Made by a program: the position numbers and the translations under genes. The notes under the pieces were generated by a model that was given only the letters and a program-made list of their open reading frames with translations, searched no databases and had not been told where the DNA came from. A stretch of DNA of 64,000 nucleotides from Streptosporangiaceae bacterium (GTDB lineage: Bacteria > Actinomycetota > Actinomycetes > Streptosporangiales > Streptosporangiaceae). The stretch is taken from the NCBI GenBank assembly GCA_019239975.1, contig JAFAZE010000040.1:183750-247749 (forward strand), in the 5' to 3' direction. This document shows, piece after piece, positions 8,801 to 15,398 of this stretch; within the stretch, counting starts at the first letter, position 1, and every line of letters begins with the position of its first letter.

Positions 8801-10306
8801 GGCACGCCCGGCGGCGTGATCGCGCCGGACGGCACGCTGTACCTGTCCCTGATGCGTGCGTGCTCCTCGTGGCCATGCGGGGTCTGGATCGACGGAGACC
8901 GGCGGCCCACGCCGGACGGCGGCAGCTTCGCCTGGCAGCACTGGAGTCACACGTTCGAGTACGCGCTGGCCTCGGGTCCCGGTGACTGGCGGCGGGCCGG
9001 GTACAACGCGGCCGCCGAAGACTACAACCACGGCCTGCTCACGGCCGGGACGTTCGCGGCGGACGAGCCGGGCGCGGCCGCGCCTTCCGCGGCCGGTGTA
9101 CCGTCCGGGACGAGCCTCGCGTCGGCCGAGCCGCGGAACGTCACGCTGACCGCCCTCAAGCCGCACGGCAATCCGCTCGCGTCCTCACGGCCGGGAACAC
9201 CGCGGGAAGGGACCGTCACCGTCCGGCTGCGCGAAACCGACGGAACGCCGGTCAGGGCGGCGGTCCGGCTCGCCGCGGGGATCCGCGCCGCGTGGCTGAG
9301 CGACCTGCTCGAGGAGTCGGCCGGGGCGCCGGTCGCGGTTTCTGACGGAGCGGCTTTCGTCGACGTTCCGGCGTTCGGGACCGTAACCCTCGTCTTGCAG
9401 GTGGAGGGCGGTCTGGGCATGTCTTCCCCGGGAAGTCTCCGAACGCCGGGGGGAAACACGCCGCAGCCCGCTGTTCCCGAAGCGGTCCAGCCGGTGTACA
9501 CGCGGTACTGGCTGCACGGGAAGGGGCCGGCGCCGGCGGGGAACTTGCCTGTCGCCGTGCATGTCTCGCCCACGCGGGTGGCTGTGGCGCGGGCTGCTCT
9601 CGCGCTTGCAGCGTCCGCCGCCGCCTCATCAGACGCCCCTGCCTCAGCCGAAACGGCAGTTGTGCGGGTTAGCGTGGCTTGTGGGCCTCAAGGGGCGGCA
9701 GGAGAGCTGGAGCTCGTTGTGCCGGAGGGGATCGCGGCCGAAGCGGAGGGCGTGCTGCGATACGACCTGGGACCGGGCGAGTTCGCTGCGTGGGATGTGA
9801 CGGTGAGGGCGGTTCCCGGGGCGGCGGACGGACGTTACTTCCTGGGCGCGCGGGTGCGCGACGGGCTCGGGCAGGTTCTCGAGGACACCGCCATGGTGGC
9901 GATCGGCGAGCCGGGGAAGCCGAACTCCCGCCTGCCGGCGGAGGAGCTGTTCGTCCGGCTGCAGGAGGACCTTCGGACGCAGGCCGGTGAGGTCAGCCTG
10001 ACCGTGCTCACGCCAGAACTGCGCCTTGCCCCGGGTGAGCAGGGAGCGCTGCGGGTCCGGATCACCAGCCGGCTGGCATCCGAGCTTCGCGGCGAGGCGC
10101 AGCCGCTGTCCCCGTTCGGTAGCTGGACGGCGGTAGATCCGTGGATCCAGGACGTCCGTGCCGATCCGGGGGGATCCGCGACGCTCAGCTACCCGGTCAC
10201 GGCGCCGGCGACGGCCCAGCCGGGACAGCACTGGTGGCTGCTGGTCAAGCTCATGTACTTCGGCCGCGTCCTTTACTCCGAGGCGGTTCCGCTCGCCATC
10301 CGATGA
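5843..10306 (+). CDS. Glycoside hydrolase family 38 alpha-mannosidase, multidomain
   Basis: Retaining alpha-mannosidase of 1487 residues, larger than typical bacterial GH38 enzymes of about 1000. Residues 1-115 form a beta-rich domain. The catalytic domain begins at WMVSHFHYDPVWW (His127, Asp131) and contains VGGTYNEPNTNLTSAE. It carries the nucleophile motif MLDAFGHDPGF with Asp257. YGAHHDAITGTE near residues 472-483 is also typical of the family. Middle beta-sandwich domains follow, and then Ala/Pro-rich linkers. The C-terminal part (about 1290-1487) resembles NEW3-type beta domains (WDVTVRAVPGAADGRYFLG). No signal peptide is seen, so it is probably cytosolic. The substrate could be mannosides from fungal or plant glycans. 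Confidence 0.9.
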   Translation: MRITGVESTSLFRGTAQRPLQIVRVTIVNDGPSAVASAAVTIGGPGAGTTAPFSITDLDPGQQRTAEVPVEVAAHCQPGTVRPVTVIAEKSGPGHGPGNRETVHTRTERQAEVTVAEAGWTMWMVSHFHYDPVWWTTQGQFTEARLVLPDEDGSLPDTRTAFELVQLHLEKARRDPDYKFVLAEIDYLKPHFDAYPQDRADLRRLIADGRVEIVGGTYNEPNTNLTSAESTIRNAVHGAGFQRGVLGADPRSAWMLDAFGHDPGFPGLMAAAGLTSSSWARGPFHQWGPEDNNRMQFASEFEWLSPDGRGLLTSYMTNHYGAGWGLHSGADLAAAEAEAYRQFTLLAEVAATRNVMLPVGADHVIPARWVTDIHRDWNERYLWPRFVTAIPREFFAAVRAEAESRDIWITPQTRDMNPVYTGKDVSYTDTKQAQRAGETAVAEGERLATLAWLGGAPFPAESLDKAWRQLAYGAHHDAITGTESDQVYLDLLSGWREAWERGDSARRAAIAALTGGGGRQAAVVNGLARERNAMATVTVELPEPGTRWLVIRDEAGAEVPALAEGVRRHGDGSLAGVTLTFRAAAVPALGYRSYRLEPSAEPGTPGERSWSDVPGTAIENEAYLVTADPERGGTLSVTDKRSGEAVLRGPGNELLLQDEYDKHPRWGEGPWHLSPRGPGRGSAAAPARVRAQRSPAGSRLMAEFSLGDLAITQETVLWDGAERVEFRTHVSGSIGKDRLLRVRFPAGVPGALPLYQTATAVIGRPFGAPEADTARHWYTLDNPANQWFGLGSAARVELEVSGRGRLRQAIGVAEVIPPLQPNGHRNLVRDVITALAAAGVTATCSRADGSRYGSVDTDSNLPDVRIALGGPADNPFTAEVLAAADPSHAKRLAALLADGDTARLWVPAARSREDAFAPGADLRGARDLPVLIVAGGDPAALAAALAGLADDMADAEIGASAAAPTAAGDDVYEAPLADRSVALFNQGTPGGVIAPDGTLYLSLMRACSSWPCGVWIDGDRRPTPDGGSFAWQHWSHTFEYALASGPGDWRRAGYNAAAEDYNHGLLTAGTFAADEPGAAAPSAAGVPSGTSLASAEPRNVTLTALKPHGNPLASSRPGTPREGTVTVRLRETDGTPVRAAVRLAAGIRAAWLSDLLEESAGAPVAVSDGAAFVDVPAFGTVTLVLQVEGGLGMSSPGSLRTPGGNTPQPAVPEAVQPVYTRYWLHGKGPAPAGNLPVAVHVSPTRVAVARAALALAASAAASSDAPASAETAVVRVSVACGPQGAAGELELVVPEGIAAEAEGVLRYDLGPGEFAAWDVTVRAVPGAADGRYFLGARVRDGLGQVLEDTAMVAIGEPGKPNSRLPAEELFVRLQEDLRTQAGEVSLTVLTPELRLAPGEQGALRVRITSRLASELRGEAQPLSPFGSWTAVDPWIQDVRADPGGSATLSYPVTAPATAQPGQHWWLLVKLMYFGRVLYSEAVPLAIR

Positions 10307-10370
10307 CCGGCGGCGAGCGGGGCCGGAGTAGTGGCTCCGGCTCGCTTCGCGGCCAGGCTCGTTTCGCGGC

Positions 10371-10421
10371 CCGGCTCGCCGATCGTGGCCGCCCCGGTAG
10401 AGGCCACGATCGGCGAGCCGG
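10371..10421. terminator. Bidirectional terminator, perfect 20-bp stem
   Basis: Arms 10371-10390 and 10402-10421 are exact reverse complements around an 11-nt loop. The hairpin lies between the convergent mannosidase and MFS genes and can serve both. A 13-nt direct repeat (CTCGYTTCGCGGCC) lies just before it at 10340-10370. Confidence 0.85.
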
Positions 10422-10463
10422 ATCCAGCCCGGGCAGGGTCTCGAGACCGAGACCGCCTGCCCC

Positions 10464-12050
10464 TCAGGCCGGGACGGCTTCCTCTTCTTCCTCCCGGGCC
10501 GGGTGGGGTACCGGCTGCGGGCGGCGGCCGCGAATGAGCGCGGCGATCACCAGCAGGGTTACGGCGTCGAAGATGGCGGCGAGCAGGAAGGCCGTGGACA
10601 TCCCGTGGGCCAGCACGTGGTGCTGCTGCGCGACCGCGGACAGGCCCGGCACCGGGTGCCTGGCGGCGTCGCGGCTCGCGGTGCCGAAGACGGCGACCAG
10701 GACGGCGAGCCCCAGCGACCCGCCAACCTGCTGCATCACGTTCACCATGCTGGACGCGGCGCCGGAGTCCTCCGGGCGTACCCCCGCGAGCGACGCCGTG
10801 GTGAGCGGCACGAACACGATGCCCATGCCCGCGCCGAGCAGCACCATGGGACCGAACACGCCCGACCAGTAGCCGGTGGCCGGCGAGACGCGGGACAGCC
10901 ACGCCATCCCCGCGATGACCGGCAGCATGCCGGCGATCATCAGCGGCTTCGCGCCGAAGGCCGGCATCAGCCTCGGGACCGTCCGGGAAACAGCGAACAG
11001 CGTGATCGTCAGCGGCAGGAACGCGACTCCCGCCCGTAGCGGGCTGAAGCCGAGGATGTCCTGAATGAACTGGGTGAGGAAGAAGAACATGCCGAACATG
11101 CCGGCGACGAGCAGCAGCCGCGCCACGAACGACCCGGAGCGGCTCACGTCGGCGAACAGGCGCAGCGGGGTGATGGGCTGGCGGGCCCGGGTCTCGGTCA
11201 GCAGGAAGGCCGCGAGCAGGACGGCCGCCGCCGCGAACGAGACCACGGCGGTGCGGTCCCCCCAGCCGCTGGAGGCGGCGCGGATGAAACCGTAGACGAG
11301 CGCCGCCACGCCGGCGGTGGACGTGATCGCGCCGGCCAGGTCGAAGCGCCCGGGCTGCCGCGGCGTCTCACCGACGAACAGCGGGGCGGCCGCGATGACG
11401 AGCAGGCCGATCGGCACGTTGATGAACAGCACCCACCGCCAGGAGAGCCACTCGGTGATCACGCCGCCGAGCACGAGGCCGAGCGACGCGCCGCCCATGA
11501 CAACGCCGGTGTAGACGCCCAGCGCCCGGGTCCTCTCCCGTCCCTCGGGGAAGCTGCCGACGATCAGGGCAAGCACCGCCGGCGACGCGAGGGCACCGCC
11601 GGCGCCCTGGAGCGCACGTGCGGCAAGGAGCAGGGCCGCCGAGTTGGCGAGGCCGCCCGCGAGCGAGGCCAGCGTGAACACGGCGATGCCGGCGATGAAC
11701 GTGCGCCGTCTGCCGAGGATGTCGCCGGCCCGGCCGCCGAGCAGCAGCAGCCCGCCGAACGTCAGCGTGTACCCGTTCAGCACCCACGACAGGCTCGTGG
11801 CGGTGAAGTGCAGGCCCGACTGTATGTGCGGCAGCGCGATGTTCACCACGGTAACGTCAAGAATGATCATGAGCTGGGCGCCGAGCATGATGGCGAGCGC
11901 GATGCCAGGGCGGCCGCTGCCGCGCCTTGGCGCGCCGCGCTCGCGCGCCGCGGCCTCAGGTGCCGGTGAAGCCGGTGAAGCCGGTGAAGAAGACAAGATG
12001 CCTCCACGCTTGTTTACTTGACGGGTCGTAACGGCCCACTGAGCTCCCAT
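10464..12050 (-). CDS. MFS transporter, DHA2/EmrB-QacA type
   Basis: Drug-type efflux permease of 528 residues, about 14 membrane helices. Helix 1 carries MIILDVTVVNIALPHIQ, followed by WVLNGYTLTFGGLLLLGGRA and the loop GRAGDILGRRRTF. The first 45 residues are a Ser/Pro/Ala/Arg-rich cytoplasmic leader, and the tail is acidic (EEEEEAVPA). The start at ATG 12050 is the best available but has only a distant ribosome site. It is divergent from a TetR regulator, its probable repressor. Substrate unknown. Confidence 0.92.
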   Translation of the reverse strand: MGAQWAVTTRQVNKRGGILSSSPASPASPAPEAAARERGAPRRGSGRPGIALAIMLGAQLMIILDVTVVNIALPHIQSGLHFTATSLSWVLNGYTLTFGGLLLLGGRAGDILGRRRTFIAGIAVFTLASLAGGLANSAALLLAARALQGAGGALASPAVLALIVGSFPEGRERTRALGVYTGVVMGGASLGLVLGGVITEWLSWRWVLFINVPIGLLVIAAAPLFVGETPRQPGRFDLAGAITSTAGVAALVYGFIRAASSGWGDRTAVVSFAAAAVLLAAFLLTETRARQPITPLRLFADVSRSGSFVARLLLVAGMFGMFFFLTQFIQDILGFSPLRAGVAFLPLTITLFAVSRTVPRLMPAFGAKPLMIAGMLPVIAGMAWLSRVSPATGYWSGVFGPMVLLGAGMGIVFVPLTTASLAGVRPEDSGAASSMVNVMQQVGGSLGLAVLVAVFGTASRDAARHPVPGLSAVAQQHHVLAHGMSTAFLLAAIFDAVTLLVIAALIRGRRPQPVPHPAREEEEEAVPA

Positions 12051-12225
12051 GGCGCGTGCACCCCTTCTCTCGCCTCGGGATGAACGCTACGCGTAGGGTC
12101 TGACATTTTGGGGGTCCGGAGGCCGCGCCACCCCAGATGTAGATGGCGGGTCCCTGGGTCCTCGGGATCAGCGGTCGGTCAGGAGGGCGAGATGACACAC
12201 CGCCGACCGGGCGGTACTCTTGGGA

Positions 12226-12270
12226 ACTATCCGGAGGTTCACTCCGCTTACTATACGGAGGGACCCTCCG
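12226..12270. promoter_or_regulatory. Candidate TetR operator cluster
   Basis: ACTATCCGGAGG (12226-12237) and ACTATACGGAGG (12250-12261) are direct repeats 24 bp apart. The second continues into a perfect palindrome CGGAGGG-A-CCCTCCG at 12256-12270. The site lies between divergent tetR and MFS genes, as expected for a TetR operator controlling both. Confidence 0.6.
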
Positions 12271-12309
12271 GTTTGGCAAACGAATTTTGAGGATGATGAC
12301 GCAACGCCG

Positions 12310-12903
12310 ATGACGACAGAGACGACCGCGGGCCACGAGCGGCCCGCGCGGATGCGCGCCGACGCGCAGCGGAGCCATGCCAAGCTGCTCGTGGCCGCGA
12401 CCGCGACGTTCGCCGAGAACGGCGCCGACGCGCCGCTCGAGGACATCGCCCGCCGGGCGGGCGTCGGTATCGGTACGCTCTACCGGCACTTCCCCACCCG
12501 TCTCGACCTGCAGGCGGCCGTCTACCGCAGCCAGGTGAACGCCGTGTGCGAGCGGGCGGAGGACCTGCTGGAGGGCGCACCGCCGGAGCAGGCGTTCGCG
12601 GGCTGGATCAGAGCCCTGGCCGGTTACCTCGTCACGAAGCGCGGACTGTCCCACTCGCTGATCAGCTCGCTGGGCAGGGATTCCGAGCTGATCTCGAGCT
12701 GCTGGATAGCGATGCGCGACACGGCCGACCGCCTTCTCGTCCACGCCCAGGAAGCCGGCGTGGTGCGGCCCGACATCACCGCCATGGACGTCATGCGGCT
12801 GGTGCACGGGATCGTGGTGAGCTCGGAGCAGGCGCCCGACCAGGCCGACCGCCTGCTGTCGCTCATGTTCGACGGCCTCCGCGCCAGGCCAGCGGACTCT
12901 TGA
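12310..12903 (+). CDS. TetR/AcrR-family transcriptional regulator
   Basis: Regulator of 197 residues. The N-terminal helix-turn-helix is textbook: LLVAATATFAENGADAPLED, IARRAGVGIGTLYRHFPTR. The helical ligand-binding C-domain has a conserved-looking SLISSLGRDSELI segment. ATG 12310 is preferred to the upstream TTG at 12220, because the latter would place the operator palindrome inside the coding region. Divergent from the MFS gene; repression of that gene is the likely role. Confidence 0.9.
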   Translation: MTTETTAGHERPARMRADAQRSHAKLLVAATATFAENGADAPLEDIARRAGVGIGTLYRHFPTRLDLQAAVYRSQVNAVCERAEDLLEGAPPEQAFAGWIRALAGYLVTKRGLSHSLISSLGRDSELISSCWIAMRDTADRLLVHAQEAGVVRPDITAMDVMRLVHGIVVSSEQAPDQADRLLSLMFDGLRARPADS

Positions 12904-12931
12904 TCCTGTGCTGTGCCATAACTTGTTCGCG

Positions 12932-13132
12932 TTACCCCGCCGACGCATCGATCAGGGAGCGCTTGCTCGCCGGATCGATTTGCCTGAAGTCGTAGACGGA
13001 GGTGATCGCGGTGATGAGGCCGGTGGACAGGGTCACCTCCAAGCCCCGCGTCGGTGAAGGTGCGGTGTGGCTTGACGAACTCCTCGGCCCAGAACCCAGT
13101 CGGATGCGGGTGCCATCCTTCATGGTCCACAC
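12932..13132 (-). CDS. Small hypothetical protein, possibly altered by two compensating frameshifts
   Basis: 66-codon frame from GTG 13132 with an excellent AGGAGGG ribosome site. I do not recognise the family. The beginning (MWTMKDGTRIRL) and end (LEVTLSTGLITAITSVYDF) have strongly G/C third positions. The middle (about 13050-13100) has many A/T third positions in this frame, while a neighbouring frame there reads WAEEFVKPHRTFTDAG with almost pure G/C third positions. Net +3 indels may have replaced the middle. It is convergent with the TetR gene, and may be a decaying gene. Confidence 0.5.
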   Translation of the reverse strand: MWTMKDGTRIRLGSGPRSSSSHTAPSPTRGLEVTLSTGLITAITSVYDFRQIDPASKRSLIDASAG

Positions 13133-13286
13133 GCTGGAACCCTCCTTCCCCGGGGATGCTCGGCAACATATAACATTCCGCGGAAGGCTTCGCGACGGAA
13201 GCGGCTTGCCCGGAATCTTGATCAGCGGCCGGGCCGACGGACCCGGATCCCCGGCGTAAGGCCGCCGCCGCTGGCCACGGCGCCTG

Positions 13287-14237
13287 TCATCTGACCGGCG
13301 GCGGTGTGCCCTCAGCGCTAGCCGCCAGCGTCATGTCCCAGCCGCAAACCACGCACGCGTGGCGGAAGGCTGACCGGGCGAACTCCACCGCCGCCGCCCG
13401 GGGATCCGGGTCCGACCGCACGTCATCCCAGTCCAGGATGTACTCTCCCAGGCCCGGCTCCCAGCGCGCCGCGGCCGGGGACAAGGCCGCACCCGCGAAA
13501 CCCGGCGCGGCGGGGTGCGCGTAGGCGTAGAAGGCCGCCTTACCGTAGCGGGCGTCGCCGGGCCACCAGCCGACAGCGACCTCCTGGGCGTCCATCGCGT
13601 TGCGCATGATGAAATCCCGCGACGGGGGGTCAGCCGGCAGCCCGGAGAACAGGCTCACCGCCAGGTCAAACGAGCCCCACCACGCATTGACCGGCGTGGA
13701 CCGGCCACGGAACGGCGCCCGGTAGGCGGCCAGGACCAGCGCCGCCTGGGTCGCCGCGGCGAAGTAGTCGCTGACCTGCCGCGGGTCGTAGCGGGCGTGC
13801 TGCGAGTCCTCCGTCAGCGGTACGCTCCAGGGGACTTCCTGCGGCGCCGGGTCAATCTCGGCCGGTCCGCCGAGGACGGCGACCGCCGCCAGCACCGCGC
13901 TGGTCACCTCGCCGACCGGCCGGTCCGGGGTCAGCACGATGCGCTCGGTCCGCCCGCCGCTGTGCTCCACCACCGCCTCGTGCCGCCGCAGATCCAGCGC
14001 GATCACCAGCGCGCCCGAACCGTCGGGGGCGGGCAGTGGCGCGGTTTCCCAGCCCCGCGCGGTCAGCCGCAGCGCCGCATGCTGCAGTTGCGGCTCAGGC
14101 GGCGCGAGCCTGGCCGCCAGCTTGCCGAGCACCTGGGTATGCGCGTGCAGCGTGTCGCAGGTCTCGCGCCAGCGGTCATACGAAAGGGCAGGCCAAGCTG
14201 ACACCATGAAAGGCGGGGAATCGCCTGCCGCATCCAT
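13287..14237 (-). CDS. DUF5996 family protein
   Basis: About 316 residues. The opening FMVSAWPALSYDRWRETCDTLH, then QVLGKLAARLAPP and LTARGWETAPLP, matches the DUF5996 pattern seen widely in actinobacteria. The family has no established function. Other recognisable parts are the central NAWWGSFDLAVSLFSG and the C-terminal YILDWDDVRSDPDP. ATG 14237 is chosen over 14255 because it has a GGAGG site five bases upstream. No signal peptide or membrane segment. It stands alone downstream of the MarR/VOC pair. Confidence 0.8.
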   Translation of the reverse strand: MDAAGDSPPFMVSAWPALSYDRWRETCDTLHAHTQVLGKLAARLAPPEPQLQHAALRLTARGWETAPLPAPDGSGALVIALDLRRHEAVVEHSGGRTERIVLTPDRPVGEVTSAVLAAVAVLGGPAEIDPAPQEVPWSVPLTEDSQHARYDPRQVSDYFAAATQAALVLAAYRAPFRGRSTPVNAWWGSFDLAVSLFSGLPADPPSRDFIMRNAMDAQEVAVGWWPGDARYGKAAFYAYAHPAAPGFAGAALSPAAARWEPGLGEYILDWDDVRSDPDPRAAAVEFARSAFRHACVVCGWDMTLAASAEGTPPPVR

Positions 14238-14309
14238 GCGTCCTCCATCCGGCATTCAAGAGCGATCCAGGATCTGCAAAGGGCTGCCTGCGCCCGGGCT
14301 TCGGGCGCT

Positions 14310-14369
14310 AGGCACTGTCTTCCCAGGCACTGTCTTCCCAGGCACTGTCTTCCTAGGCACTGTCTTCCA
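14310..14369. repeat. 15-bp tandem repeat, four copies, in frame with the marR 3' end
   Basis: AGGCACTGTCTTCCC and variants occupy 14310-14324, 14325-14339, 14340-14354 and 14355-14369. Read on the minus strand, each unit is one EDSAW pentapeptide. The unit at 14340-14354 (T for C at its last base) supplies the stop: TGG has become TAG. Confidence 0.9.
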
Positions 14370-14802
14370 TCGAGAGGCGATGACCAGCCGCACGGATGCG
14401 GGTCAGCGTCGACGCGAACTGCCGCAGGGTCCGCTCCGGCACGGCGGAACCGAGCCAGCGCTGCAGCTCCTCGTCGAAGGCCACCCCGGCCTTGCCGAGG
14501 AGGACCTTGCCCTCTTCGGTCAGTTCCAGCAGCGACGATCGCCGATCGGCCGGGTTCGGGAGCCTCCGGCAGTACCCGTTGGCCTCGATCCGGTCCACCA
14601 GCTTGCTCGTGCCGCCGGTCGTGATGCCCAGTTCCCTGGCGATATCGAAGACCCGGCAGCCGGGGAGCCGGCCGATCACCGACATGGGCTCGAAGTGCGT
14701 CAACGGCAGGTCGAACTCGCTCTTCAGCCGGTCGTCAACCGCATTCCACAGCTCGATCTCGAAGCGGACCAGGTCGTTGAACACTTCCCTGAGGTCGGAC
14801 AT
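14353..14802 (-). CDS. MarR-family transcriptional regulator
   Basis: Winged-helix regulator of 149 residues. The core is LTHFEPMSVIGRLPGCRVFD, IARELGITTGGTSKLVDRIE and the wing CRRLPNPADRRSSLLELTEEG. The start ATG 14802 follows GGGAGGTGA with good spacing; an upstream in-frame codon at 14820 would lie before that site. The last residues (EDSA) and the stop lie in a tandem repeat, so the length of this tail may vary between strains. It lies downstream of the VOC gene on the same strand, possibly co-transcribed. Target unknown. Confidence 0.9.
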   Translation of the reverse strand: MSDLREVFNDLVRFEIELWNAVDDRLKSEFDLPLTHFEPMSVIGRLPGCRVFDIARELGITTGGTSKLVDRIEANGYCRRLPNPADRRSSLLELTEEGKVLLGKAGVAFDEELQRWLGSAVPERTLRQFASTLTRIRAAGHRLSMEDSA

Positions 14803-14900
14803 CTCCGACTCACCTCCCACGGCAGTTGCAGCTTACCGCCCGACGGAAGTAACTTCCCTATAGGTTGATTCTGGATAAGCGACGCCATGCCTGCGGCGCG

Positions 14901-15341
14901 TCAGCCGATCTGTTCGGCCAGGGCGACGATGATGCCCGCGGGACCGCGGAGGTAGCAGAGCCGGTAGATGCCCTCGTACTGCGCCACCTCGCCGAGGAGT
15001 TCGGCGCCGTGGGCGCGCAGGCGGGCGACGGTGTCGTCGATGTCGTCGACGGCGAACATGACGCGATGCAGGCCCAGCGTGTTGGGCGGCGGGTTCTCCG
15101 GCTCGGCGCCGGCCGCCGCGGGGGTGTGGTACTTCGTAAGCTCAAGCTTGCTATGGCCGTCCGGGGTCCGCATCATTGCGATGTCGCTCCGGACGCCGTC
15201 GAGTCCGACGGTGCGGTCGGCGAAAAGGCCTTCGATCTGCGCCTTGCCTTCCAGCTCCATGCCCAGCTCGGTGAAGAACGCGACGGCGGCATCCAGGTCT
15301 CCGACGACGATGGCGACGTTGTCCATCCGCTGAATGGTCAT
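14901..15341 (-). CDS. VOC-superfamily (glyoxalase/dioxygenase fold) protein
   Basis: About 146 residues with two beta-alpha-beta-beta-beta repeats. The first starts with MDNVAIVVGDLDAAVAFFTE, the second with LGLHRVMFAVDDIDDTVARL, and it closes with YLRGPAGIIVALAEQIG. The metal-binding candidates are His in LGLHRVMF and Glu in SKLELTKYH. The family includes glyoxalase-, dioxygenase- and resistance-type proteins; this one cannot be placed further. ATG 15341 is used; an upstream ATG at 15353 is possible. Confidence 0.85.
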   Translation of the reverse strand: MTIQRMDNVAIVVGDLDAAVAFFTELGMELEGKAQIEGLFADRTVGLDGVRSDIAMMRTPDGHSKLELTKYHTPAAAGAEPENPPPNTLGLHRVMFAVDDIDDTVARLRAHGAELLGEVAQYEGIYRLCYLRGPAGIIVALAEQIG

Positions 15342-15398
15342 GTCTGCGAGCATAAAACAGCGGCGAGCCGCCGGTTCGTGTGCCGGAATGCGGGATCG

